This document shows positions 1 through 5,455 of a DNA stretch of 6,477 nucleotides, piece by piece. The translations under genes were made by a program, and so were the position numbers. The notes under the pieces are model-generated. The model searched no databases. It had not been told where the DNA came from and was given only the letters and a program-made list of their open reading frames with translations. The first letter of the stretch is position 1. Each line of letters begins with the position of its first letter. Source of the DNA: JAVZOV01 sp049976445 (lineage in GTDB: Archaea; Thermoproteota; Thermoprotei; Gearchaeales; WAQG01). The stretch is taken from assembly GCA_049976445.1 (NCBI GenBank), contig JBMFIF010000079.1, positions 1-6,477 on the forward strand. Direction: 5' to 3'.

Positions 1-49
1 ACGTCGTTAAGCTCACGGAATTCCATAGATAAAGGATAGAGAGTAAGGC

Positions 50-499
50 TTAAATATTTTGAAACCATCTCAAAAATAAAACAGTTTCTAAACCCTCTCT
101 AGCAACAGTTGTTAATGAAAGTATCATTATACCTATTAAATAATTCCGACTAATAAAAACCTGTAATCGTTCTTCCAGTTCACCACGAATCTTCCTAGCA
201 TTCTTAGCCATCCATATTATCATAAAAGTAAGCACAGGAACAGCAATAAAACCAGCAACCACTTCAAAAAGATCAGCCCCAACATCACTAAGCTCACTAT
301 ACACAAAAGATATAAGACTACCTAATATAATAGAGAGAAGAATCGCTAAACCTATTCCTGAATACACATACTTACTCAAATTACGCCTATTGATTCTATC
401 AAGATATGTAAGAATAATAAGACTAACAAGTCCAGCTTCAAGACTCTCTCTAAAAACTATAACAGCAACACCAATCCAATCGAAGCTTATATCAAACAT
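50..499 (-). pseudogene. Truncated FTR1/EfeU-family iron permease (N-terminal half)
   Basis: FTR1 proteins are membrane permeases that import iron using paired REXLE motifs in transmembrane helices. Counting from the ATG at 497-499, RESLE lies at residues 17-21 in the first helix and REGLE at 134-138 in a later helix, with further hydrophobic segments around 46-67 and 79-97. Between them is a basic/acidic loop (KNARKIRGELEERLQ), as in E. coli EfeU. The reading frame ends at residue 149, about ten residues after the second REXLE. Family members run to roughly 270 residues with several more helices, and none of the three minus-strand frames in bases 1-49 resembles the missing part. The ATG at 499 is preferred over a GTG at 506-508 because an AGGTG motif (508-512) sits eight bases upstream. 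I infer a truncated, probably non-functional gene. A real short half-permease is possible but less likely. Confidence 0.75.
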
Positions 500-528
500 G
501 TAATACACACCTACTTTTAATACTAGAT

Positions 529-548
529 TCTATTATATATATTTTTGG
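529..548 (-). promoter_or_regulatory. TATA-box promoter of the FTR1 gene
   Basis: On the minus strand an AT-only run, ATATATAATA (about 531-541), is centred roughly 25 bases before a likely transcription start near 512. That leaves a leader of about 13 bases containing the AGGTG Shine-Dalgarno-like motif (508-512) before the ATG at 499. The spacing fits an archaeal TATA promoter. The strength and any BRE are not clear. Confidence 0.45.
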
Positions 549-621
549 TTAAAAACTATTACTAATCATTTCACTTTCTATATTACTACATTTGATATCA
601 CGAATCATAATTTAGCATTTC

Positions 622-645
622 TCATTATAACATATGTTATAATGA
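622..645. repeat. Perfect 24-bp palindrome
   Basis: The half-site TCATTATAACAT is followed directly by its exact reverse complement, centred between bases 633 and 634 on CATATG. There are no mismatches and no spacer. It lies in the gap between the divergent FTR1 and SCO genes, about 90 bases upstream of the FTR1 TATA box. It could be an operator for a dimeric regulator or an extruding hairpin. It is not followed by a clear oligo-T run in either direction, so a terminator is less likely. Confidence 0.7.
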
Positions 646-691
646 ACTAAAAAGTTAAGAAATTTATCAGCTTTTAATATGCCTAAAACAA

Positions 692-889
692 TGCTTTGTT
701 GCATAATTCTGACTTGTTTTTGATGTGCTTTTTATGTTGAGGATTCTTGTGTGTTGATAATTTGATGATGTTTTCCCACAGTTTTAATGAGCACTCTTAA
801 CTAGCATACATCAAATTACATCAATAAGCAGATTGGGAGGAACATGTGAAACGTCTCACAAAACTATGCACGAATTATGCAACAAAGCA
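692..889. mobile_element. 198-bp MITE-like element with 18-bp TIRs and 8-bp target duplication
   Basis: The two ends are perfect inverted repeats: TGCTTTGTTGCATAATTC at 692-709 and its exact reverse complement at 872-889. The 8-base word TAAAACAA directly abuts the outside of both ends (684-691 and 890-897), as expected of a target-site duplication. Nothing inside is long enough to encode a transposase, so this is a non-autonomous miniature element. The terminal core GCTTTGTTG resembles ends of IS5-family elements such as IS903, and an 8-bp duplication is known for the ISH1 group of that family. That assignment is inference. The sequence just inside the repeats keeps only loose inverted similarity, and a second, internal inverted repeat lies at 758-767/809-818. 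It separates FTR1 from SCO and interrupts no visible gene. Confidence 0.85.
758..818. repeat. Internal inverted repeat within the MITE
   Basis: TAATTTGATG at 758-767 is the exact reverse complement of CATCAAATTA at 809-818, leaving a 41-base loop. Pairing extends imperfectly outward (TTGAT at 754-758 against ATCAA at 820-824). The arms sit symmetrically near the centre of the 198-bp element, so a transcript through it could fold into nested stems. It may be remnant structure of the parent element. Confidence 0.5.
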
Positions 890-1030
890 TAAAACAATAA
901 TTCATCATTTTTTACTACTTTTGGAAAAAACAAGAATCCAAAGATTCCACTAAGAACTTTGCTAAAAATAGTAAATACCAAAAGAAATAGATCAATTTTT
1001 ATCAAGAAATGTTATGGAACATATTCCTAT

Positions 1031-1045
1031 GAAATATTTAAATTT
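1031..1045 (+). promoter_or_regulatory. TATA-box promoter of the SCO gene and downstream partner
   Basis: The run GAAATATTTAAATTT contains a typical archaeal TATA core (about 1034-1043). A start site near 1063 is predicted, giving a leader of about a dozen bases before the ATG at 1075. No strong Shine-Dalgarno motif is seen. The ATG at 1065 opens a different frame that soon closes, so it is not the SCO start. Confidence 0.5.
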
Positions 1046-1074
1046 TCAAACTTGTTTCTTTAACATGAGAAATT

Positions 1075-1734
1075 ATGAGAAAAATTTTCATAATACTTTC
1101 ATTAATAATAATTGTTTTGGTCATGTCCGCTTCTATCTTTTTTAACTTTGATCAATCACAATATAGCTTAAGAGGTAATCAAATATATAATCCACCTAAG
1201 CAAGCCGTCGATTTTAGACTTGTAGATCAGAATGGTTCAGTAATTAATCTTTCGGATTTTAAGGGAAAAGTTATTGTCCTTACGTTTATTTATACACATT
1301 GCCCAGACATATGTCCTGTAATAGTTAAACATCTTGTTGACGCTTATGATAAATTAATACAAATGGGATTAAAAGATCAAGTAGTAATTGTGTTTGTTTC
1401 TGTGGATCCATATGGTGATAACGTAACTGCAATGAAAGAATATTCTGAACGTTTTAATGCATCAAGCTTATATTTTCTTACTAACAACACCGCAGGTTTA
1501 TTGACGAGTTCACCCTCAAATCTTACTGATTTACGATTAGTGTGGAATTCATACAATATATACGTTCAAATTAATAAAACCTCAATCGAAGAAGGATGGT
1601 ATGAAGTTGATCACACCACAGTTGTATATATAATAGATAAGAATTTTAGATTACGCGCTGCACTTTTTGGTGTTCCTCCATTATGGAGTACTGATGATGT
1701 AGTTTATGATGTAAATATTTTAATCAAATTGTAA
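1075..1734 (+). CDS. SCO1/SenC/PrrC-family copper-binding thioredoxin-fold protein
   Basis: SCO proteins are membrane-anchored thioredoxin-fold proteins that bind copper and help metallate or reduce the CuA site of cytochrome oxidase subunit II. Residues 1-22 form one hydrophobic N-terminal helix (uncleaved anchor or signal), placing the rest outside the membrane. The fold begins with AVDFRLVDQNG (44-54) and LSDFKGKVIVLTFIYT (59-74). It is followed by the copper-binding CPDIC motif with Cys76 and Cys80, then VSVDP (108-112). The third ligand is His180 in EVDHTTVVYIID, the expected place. At 219 residues the length is normal and all key residues are present. The next gene, a membrane cupredoxin-like protein, starts 13 bases downstream and probably shares the transcript, which suits a copper role. 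No oxidase subunit is visible, so the target is unknown. Confidence 0.93.
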   Translation: MRKIFIILSLIIIVLVMSASIFFNFDQSQYSLRGNQIYNPPKQAVDFRLVDQNGSVINLSDFKGKVIVLTFIYTHCPDICPVIVKHLVDAYDKLIQMGLKDQVVIVFVSVDPYGDNVTAMKEYSERFNASSLYFLTNNTAGLLTSSPSNLTDLRLVWNSYNIYVQINKTSIEEGWYEVDHTTVVYIIDKNFRLRAALFGVPPLWSTDDVVYDVNILIKL

Positions 1735-1747
1735 TCGGGGATTCCTA

Positions 1748-2368
1748 ATGAACAAAAACATAAGATTTTCTTCATTATTTGCATTAAATAAAGTTGTTAT
1801 ATTATTGATCTTTTTCTGGATTTTCTATACATTATCTCATGGAGCGTATGAGAGTCTTCCTTATGCACTGAAGTCATTAACTCCAGAGGATATGATATTC
1901 TTAGGCTTTTTAGTTATATGTAGCGAAATAGGAATCGCAATAAGTTCTGTAATGTTGATAATTAATGTTTTTAAACGTTATTACAAGAGGCAAATGAGAA
2001 GATTCATGATAATAGTAGTAATCATAGCAATTATGTTGTTTTTCGTTTATTATACCAGTACTAGCGTGCACTCAGATGAAAGTAAAGCTAAAATTATTAT
2101 AAACACTACACTACCTTATGTATGTGGTTCCGAACGTTTTCAACCAACTATTATTAGAGTTATAATAGGCGTTAATAGCACTATAACATGAAAAAATATC
2201 TCACCATTTACCCAGAGTATAATTTCTATGAACGGTTCTTTCAGCTCAGGACCAATACCGCCAGGTGGCAAATGGACCTACACATTCACAAAACCTGGAA
2301 TTTATAAATATCGTAATGGTTTTTATCCATGGAGCCAAGGTATCGTAATCGTAGATGAGACACAATGA
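1748..2368 (+). pseudogene. Three-helix membrane protein with C-terminal cupredoxin domain, interrupted by in-frame TGA
   Basis: The frame reads 147 codons, meets TGA at 2189-2191, then continues open in the same frame for 58 codons to a second TGA at 2366-2368. Three membrane helices lie near residues 15-31, 48-74 and 86-102. The basic loop KRYYKRQMRR (76-85) implies the cytoplasmic side, which puts the C-terminal domain outside. That domain is a recognisable cupredoxin: FQPTIIRVIIGVNSTIT, the TGA in place of the usual Trp, KN, SFSSG, PPGGKWTYTFTKPG and GIVIV. The usual copper ligands His, Cys, His and Met align with Gln156, Asn190, Tyr193 and Ser196, so no type 1 copper site remains. GGGGAT (1737-1742) may act as its ribosome site. 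Interpretations: a recent nonsense pseudogene, UGA readthrough, or a shorter membrane protein ending at residue 147. A degenerate oxidase subunit II is a more distant alternative. Confidence 0.75.
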
Positions 2369-2385
2369 TAAAAATTTCCATTAGG

Positions 2386-2400
2386 ATAAAAAATATTTTT
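2386..2400 (+). terminator. Possible oligo-T terminator after the SCO/cupredoxin unit
   Basis: About 20 bases after the final TGA of the cupredoxin gene, a run of A residues passes into TATTTTT (2394-2400). Archaeal terminators are often simple T runs like this. The run is short and overlaps the promoter zone of the next gene, so the call is weak. Confidence 0.25.
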
Positions 2401-2406
2401 ACAAGT

Positions 2407-2420
2407 AATTATATAATTTT
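2407..2420 (+). promoter_or_regulatory. TATA-box promoter of the CPACG membrane protein gene
   Basis: TATATAAT lies at about 2410-2417, with its centre about 28 bases before the ATG at 2442. A leaderless or almost leaderless transcript is predicted. A GTGAT motif (2432-2436), five bases before the ATG, could serve as a Shine-Dalgarno if the start site is slightly upstream. Confidence 0.45.
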
Positions 2421-2441
2421 GATAAAACATAGTGATAAATC

Positions 2442-3098
2442 ATGAACATGAGTTCTGTTTTTAAAGCATTACGTATCGTTTTCTCAAAGACTAGATATCG
2501 TGCATTATTTATTATAATATTGTTTTTTATAATAACCATTAATATACTAATGTTGATAGGCTTGCAATGGATATTAGGTGGTGCAACGCAAATTAACGTT
2601 GGATTTTTTTCAAAACCACCCAATTCTAATGTAAATGAGACAGTAATAATGTGGGTTGAATCGAATTATAGGAGCCCTACGTTATTCTGGGCCGTTTATC
2701 TCACACCAGAACTTTTTATAACGATTTTACTATCATCTATAATTATTTCTTTATTATTTTCAGAAATACTATATTTATCAAGAGAAATGCAGGGTAAGTT
2801 TAAGGTTAGGAAGAAAAGTCTAGCAACTTCTGCTACATCGATCGCAACAGTAATAGGGATTACATCAATAACATCCACTACCCTATCTTGCCCAGCATGC
2901 GGTGCAACAATCTCTGCAACCTTAATAGCCATATTAGTGTCAACGATATCCGGTTCAACATTAGGCATATCTTCTATATTTACACAAATCGCGTTCTATG
3001 CTTTCTGGATAGGAATCATACTTAATCTAATAATGCTCTATATAACATCAAATAATCTCTTAAAAATAGCACCGATCTTTTACATCGATAAAAAATAA
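2442..3098 (+). CDS. Polytopic membrane protein with CPACG motif, unknown function
   Basis: I do not recognise this family. The 218-residue product has hydrophobic segments near 21-43, 88-112, 128-148, 155-173 and 181-203. Between the first two is a polar 40-residue stretch (SKPPNSNVNETV), likely outside. A basic patch KFKVRKK (119-125) marks the cytoplasmic loop before the third helix. The only cysteines are Cys150 and Cys153 in STTLSCPACGATI, at the end of the third helix. By the positive-inside rule this puts the pair near the outer membrane face, the same side as the SCO and cupredoxin domains upstream. A CxxC in this position could bind metal or cycle between thiol and disulfide. That is inference from the motif and neighbours. 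It follows the cupredoxin gene on the same strand but has its own TATA box. ATG at 2442 is used; Met3 at 2448 is an alternative. Confidence 0.85.
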   Translation: MNMSSVFKALRIVFSKTRYRALFIIILFFIITINILMLIGLQWILGGATQINVGFFSKPPNSNVNETVIMWVESNYRSPTLFWAVYLTPELFITILLSSIIISLLFSEILYLSREMQGKFKVRKKSLATSATSIATVIGITSITSTTLSCPACGATISATLIAILVSTISGSTLGISSIFTQIAFYAFWIGIILNLIMLYITSNNLLKIAPIFYIDKK

Positions 3099-3159
3099 TA
3101 ACAAAACTCTATATTTAAAATTTGTCTTCAAATTGACGGACCTGACAACTTAAGGTGGT

Positions 3160-3174
3160 ATCTTTAAATATCTC
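3160..3174. promoter_or_regulatory. TATA-like element in the convergent gap 3099-3222
   Basis: TCTTTAAATATCTC matches the archaeal TATA pattern but lies between two convergent genes. Read rightward it would start a transcript near 3190, antisense to the hemerythrin gene. Read leftward it would run antisense to the CPACG gene. No open reading frame of note follows in either direction, so this may simply be AT-rich sequence. Confidence 0.2.
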
Positions 3175-3222
3175 ATACATAAGTTTTATGCATTAAGCTA
3201 TCACGTCCAAATTGACAGTATT

Positions 3223-3627
3223 TTAAAGGGAAGAATCTATGTTTGGAAATACTTCCATTTCTTCTAATTTATGATGTTCTTCAAGGATTATTTTAAGATG
3301 AGTAATAATTTCTTTAAAACTTTTTTGATTATTTGCACTCAGTGCTAGTTCAAGTTTATCGAGATGCTCTAAGATATCTAAATGTTGTTGCATAATGTGG
3401 CTCAAGAGACTATGATCAACTAGATTTCTGTTTGCAATTTCTGGAAAAAGGACAGATTCTTCATCGATAATATGATTAGATAACTTACTCCTAAACTCAT
3501 TTAAGAGACTAGATAAGTAGTTTATATCAAATGTATTAATTGAATTCTCTATAGATTTTAAATCGGATGCTAATGATCGATGTTCATAAATTAATTTCAT
3601 AGTAAGATCATACAACATGTTAATCAT
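3223..3627 (-). CDS. Hemerythrin-like HHE cation-binding protein
   Basis: This is a small cytosolic four-helix protein of the hemerythrin/HHE family, whose members hold a di-iron (or other metal) site used in oxygen, NO or iron handling. Numbered from the ATG at 3625-3627, the expected ligand pattern is present: His16 in YEHRSL, His52 and Glu56 in NHIIDEE, His82 (or His77) in HIMQQH, and His118 with Glu122 in EEHHKLEEMEVFP. Length is 134 residues, normal for a single-domain member. The frame is open back to a TTG at 3637-3639. The ATG at 3627 is chosen because the TATA box is centred 25 bases upstream, which predicts a leaderless message starting at this codon. ATG at 3618 is also possible. 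The cellular role is not fixed by context; iron sensing, oxygen binding or oxidative defence are all compatible. It has no operon partner. Confidence 0.88.
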   Translation of the reverse strand: MINMLYDLTMKLIYEHRSLASDLKSIENSINTFDINYLSSLLNEFRSKLSNHIIDEESVLFPEIANRNLVDHSLLSHIMQQHLDILEHLDKLELALSANNQKSFKEIITHLKIILEEHHKLEEMEVFPNIDSSL

Positions 3628-3646
3628 CAGATATAACAAATAGGAC

Positions 3647-3658
3647 TTATTTAAATAT
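3647..3658 (-). promoter_or_regulatory. TATA-box promoter of the hemerythrin-like gene
   Basis: On the minus strand ATATTTAAATAA contains a strong TATA core centred at about 3652, 25 bases before the ATG at 3627. The geometry predicts leaderless transcription and excludes the upstream TTG as the start. Confidence 0.5.
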
Positions 3659-3789
3659 TACTAAATTCCTATGTTCCTCTATGATTTTTTAGATAATAAC
3701 ATTGATAGAACTCCCATAAAGAAAGACATAATATAAAAATTAATGATTGCATTATGTTACTATAATCTATAACGTTCCTGACATGAATA

Positions 3790-4359
3790 TCATTTAAGAT
3801 GTAAATAGTGAACTTTAATCATTAAAAATACCCAGATATCTATTATTAATATTCCATATGCTTCCATCATTGCTACTGAAGGCCATCTTATTATAACAGT
3901 TGTGATTGGTCCAATAATGCTTAGCATAATTGATATAATGCCATAATATTTTATTTTCTCTAGGACTAGTCCTAGGCCATAAGTTAAGATTGCAAGATCC
4001 ATTTGTATAAAAAACCATGTAGAAACAAATACATGAGGCCGCGTGCCTGCATGATATATGCCTATTAATGATAAGAACATTCCTGCGATAAAGATAAAGC
4101 TACCACCAACAATTTCTAGCTTATTTAAAGAATCTAAAATTAAATATAATGAATACATTATAACAAAAATTGCCGTAACTATTAAACCATAGTTATAAAT
4201 CCATGGATTTGTAGCTCTAGGGCCTCCTAGATCACTAAAAGCATTTGCATTAAACGCAAACCATGAATTGTAATATACTGACACGCCAATCGTTATCCAT
4301 GCAAGAATAGCAGCTATTGGTCCTGAAAACCTTAATAACGTATTAAATGATTGTTTCAT
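3790..4359 (-). CDS. DUF998-family integral membrane protein
   Basis: This 189-residue, six-helix membrane protein matches the DUF998 pattern, common in archaea and of unknown biochemical function. Helices are near 12-31, 55-75, 83-103, 114-134, 139-158 and 164-183. Family hallmarks are W33, N37, AFSDLGG (40-46), N51, W53, N56 and GLI (58-60), followed by a short loop IYHAGTRPH (101-109) with two histidines and an arginine after helix three. E166 lies in the last helix. Length is typical and nothing is disrupted. The ATG at 4357-4359 is the first start after the promoter. It is divergent from the DUF309 gene, sharing an AT-rich promoter region. On the same strand, the hemerythrin gene follows after about 160 bases with a separate promoter. 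No substrate or reaction can be assigned. Confidence 0.85.
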   Translation of the reverse strand: MKQSFNTLLRFSGPIAAILAWITIGVSVYYNSWFAFNANAFSDLGGPRATNPWIYNYGLIVTAIFVIMYSLYLILDSLNKLEIVGGSFIFIAGMFLSLIGIYHAGTRPHVFVSTWFFIQMDLAILTYGLGLVLEKIKYYGIISIMLSIIGPITTVIIRWPSVAMMEAYGILIIDIWVFLMIKVHYLHLK

Positions 4360-4387
4360 AAATCTTTCTAAATCTCTTAATAATATC

Positions 4388-4402
4388 CATTATAAATTTT
4401 TA
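4388..4402. promoter_or_regulatory. Shared divergent TATA region for DUF998 and DUF309 genes
   Basis: The run ATTATAAATTTTTA reads as a TATA box on both strands. Rightward, TATAAATT (4391-4398) is centred 28-30 bases before the DUF309 ATG at 4426, fitting a leaderless transcript. Leftward, AATTTATAAT is about 35 bases before the DUF998 ATG at 4359, giving a leader of about ten bases. Only one such box is seen in the 66-base gap, so the two genes may compete for it. Confidence 0.45.
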
Positions 4403-4425
4403 ACTAAGTAATCCTAATAATATGA

Positions 4426-4989
4426 ATGAGAAGCGTGCCCAGTAATAAAAGATTATTAATACTAGTCAAGAACGATAATTTTTCACCTTCTGACAGAAAA
4501 GTGTTAATTGATAATTTACGACAAGAGTTTAGTAATTTTTTCAGAATAAATGATCTACGAATTGCCTCAAAACACGTTGAAATAGATATCATATGCGATG
4601 ATATTATGAAAGCTAAGAAGATAGAAAAATTTAATCCCATATTATTAATTCGAGATCTATCATCATATGATGAAGTTACGGACGTTTTTCAAAAAGCACG
4701 AGAACTCTTTAATTCAGAACGATTCTGGGAATTCCATGAACTTTTAGAGGAAGTATGGAGAAAAAAGAATGGTGATGAGAAGCGTCTATTACATGGATTA
4801 ATACTAATAGCAGCATCATTAGTACACATGCAACGGAATAATACTCTCGTCAGTATTCGCATAATGAGGAGAGCACTTGATGAGCTTAAACCATTCGATA
4901 TTTCATATAACGGAATCGACATTTCATCTGTTAAATCAAAGATCACTTTAATGCTTCAAGAAAATAAAATTCAATTATTTAAAATTTAA
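4426..4989 (+). CDS. DUF309 domain protein with N-terminal extension
   Basis: The C-terminal half (about 85-150) is a DUF309 domain, a small helical domain of unknown function found in archaea and bacteria. The hallmark run from residue 93 to 111 includes LFNSERFWEFHELLEEVWR, followed by KRLLHGLILIAASLVHMQR (119-137) with H123 and H134. The clustered E, H and W residues suggest a binding pocket, but no activity is established. The first 80 residues are a separate mixed alpha/beta region (RLLILVKND, HVEIDIICDD, PILLIRDL) that I cannot assign. It is soluble with no signal or membrane helix. ATG at 4426 is used; the ATG at 4422 is in another frame and closes after seven codons. The short hairpin after the stop may mark its transcript end. 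Genes on both sides have their own promoters, so it is probably monocistronic. Confidence 0.83.
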   Translation: MRSVPSNKRLLILVKNDNFSPSDRKVLIDNLRQEFSNFFRINDLRIASKHVEIDIICDDIMKAKKIEKFNPILLIRDLSSYDEVTDVFQKARELFNSERFWEFHELLEEVWRKKNGDEKRLLHGLILIAASLVHMQRNNTLVSIRIMRRALDELKPFDISYNGIDISSVKSKITLMLQENKIQLFKI

Positions 4990-5005
4990 GTTAATGTTGA
5001 TTAAC
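4990..5005. repeat. Small inverted repeat just after the DUF309 stop
   Basis: GTTAAT (4990-4995) and ATTAAC (5000-5005) are exact reverse complements around a four-base loop. The hairpin starts immediately after the TAA and lies about 20 bases upstream of the cupin TATA box. It could be a weak terminator feature or an operator for the cupin gene. The stem is AT-rich and short, so chance is possible. Confidence 0.3.
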
Positions 5006-5024
5006 CATTATTATGATTGTGAAT

Positions 5025-5036
5025 GTTTATATAATT
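5025..5036 (+). promoter_or_regulatory. TATA-box promoter of the cupin gene
   Basis: TTTATATAAT (5026-5035) is a clear archaeal TATA box. A start site near 5056-5060 follows from normal spacing, at or just before the ATG at 5061. This argues against the in-frame GTG at 5052 and for a leaderless or nearly leaderless message. Confidence 0.5.
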
Positions 5037-5060
5037 GCATGTAATTATTAAGTGTTGACC

Positions 5061-5420
5061 ATGGAGATTAAAGTTGTGAGATTAAATGAAATTAGGGAAG
5101 AAGAACTTAATCCATCATTATTTAGAAAAATGGTTGTAGGTGAAAAAACGATGTTTGTTCAATTTATTCTAAAGAAAGGTCTTCATATTCCGCTTCATAA
5201 ACATGAATCCGAGCAGATATCTTACGTAATTAAGGGGAAATTAAAATTTAGCATAAATGGAAAAGAATACACAATAAAAGATAATGAGCTCATTATAATA
5301 CCATCAAATGTGCCTCATGAAGTATGGGCTGAGGAAGATACTATCGATATAGATTTGTTTGTACCGCCAAGAGAAGATTGGTTAAAAGGCAGCGATTCAT
5401 ATCTTAGAATACAAAGATAA
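5061..5420 (+). CDS. Small single-domain cupin (metal-binding type)
   Basis: This is a compact beta-barrel cupin of 119 residues. Motif 1 is GLHIPLHKHESEQISYVIKG (40-59), giving the metal ligands His46, His48 and Glu51. Motif 2 is IIIPSNVPHEVWA (78-90), giving His86. The full 3-His/1-Glu set is present, so a bound divalent metal is expected. Family members include dioxygenases, isomerases and sugar- or ligand-binding proteins, and the sequence alone does not choose between them. The barrel is complete, with a short C-terminal tail (PPREDWLKGSDSYLRI). ATG at 5061 is preferred to GTG at 5052 on TATA spacing. It is convergent with the SDR gene, whose stop lies eight bases away. No operon partner is seen. 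Confidence 0.88.
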   Translation: MEIKVVRLNEIREEELNPSLFRKMVVGEKTMFVQFILKKGLHIPLHKHESEQISYVIKGKLKFSINGKEYTIKDNELIIIPSNVPHEVWAEEDTIDIDLFVPPREDWLKGSDSYLRIQR

Positions 5421-5423
5421 AAA

Positions 5424-5455
5424 GGTGGTTAGAAAACACTTTTAAGAAGACCACC
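5424..5455. terminator. Possible hairpin at the convergent cupin/SDR 3' ends
   Basis: GGTGGT (5424-5429) can pair with ACCACC (5450-5455) around a 20-base loop that includes short A and T runs. It spans the end of the SDR gene, where the right arm also encodes the family's Gly-Gly, so the pairing may be accidental. The eight-base gap between the two stop codons leaves little other room for termination signals. Confidence 0.22.

Noticed and set aside
741..939. GGATTCTTG at 741-749 inverted at 931-939
   Set aside because: One arm lies inside the MITE and the other outside it; at nine bases it is likely chance.
1065..1135. ATG at 1065 as an alternative start upstream of SCO
   Set aside because: It is in another frame that gives no signal or family similarity and closes quickly.
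2189..2191. TGA read as selenocysteine or pyrrolysine-type recoding
   Set aside because: The family has Trp here, pyrrolysine uses TAG, and no obvious SECIS-like hairpin was seen near the gene.
2399..2623. Minus-strand open frame opposite the CPACG gene
   Set aside because: It is a shadow of a well-supported plus-strand membrane protein and has no family resemblance or promoter.
3129..3216. CAAATTGAC at 3129-3137 repeated at 3208-3216
   Set aside because: Only nine bases, two copies, 79 bases apart, with no similar flanks; too weak for a CRISPR or other repeat array.
3376..3397. TTGTTGCATAAT inside the hemerythrin gene, identical to 12 bases of the MITE end
   Set aside because: It encodes the Ile-Met-Gln-Gln stretch of the protein, has no partner repeat or target duplication, and can be a chance match in AT-rich DNA.
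3667..3790. Tiny minus-strand frames (16 and 27 codons) between the DUF998 and hemerythrin genes
   Set aside because: Hydrophobic but very short, with no clear ribosome site or TATA spacing and no recognisable family.
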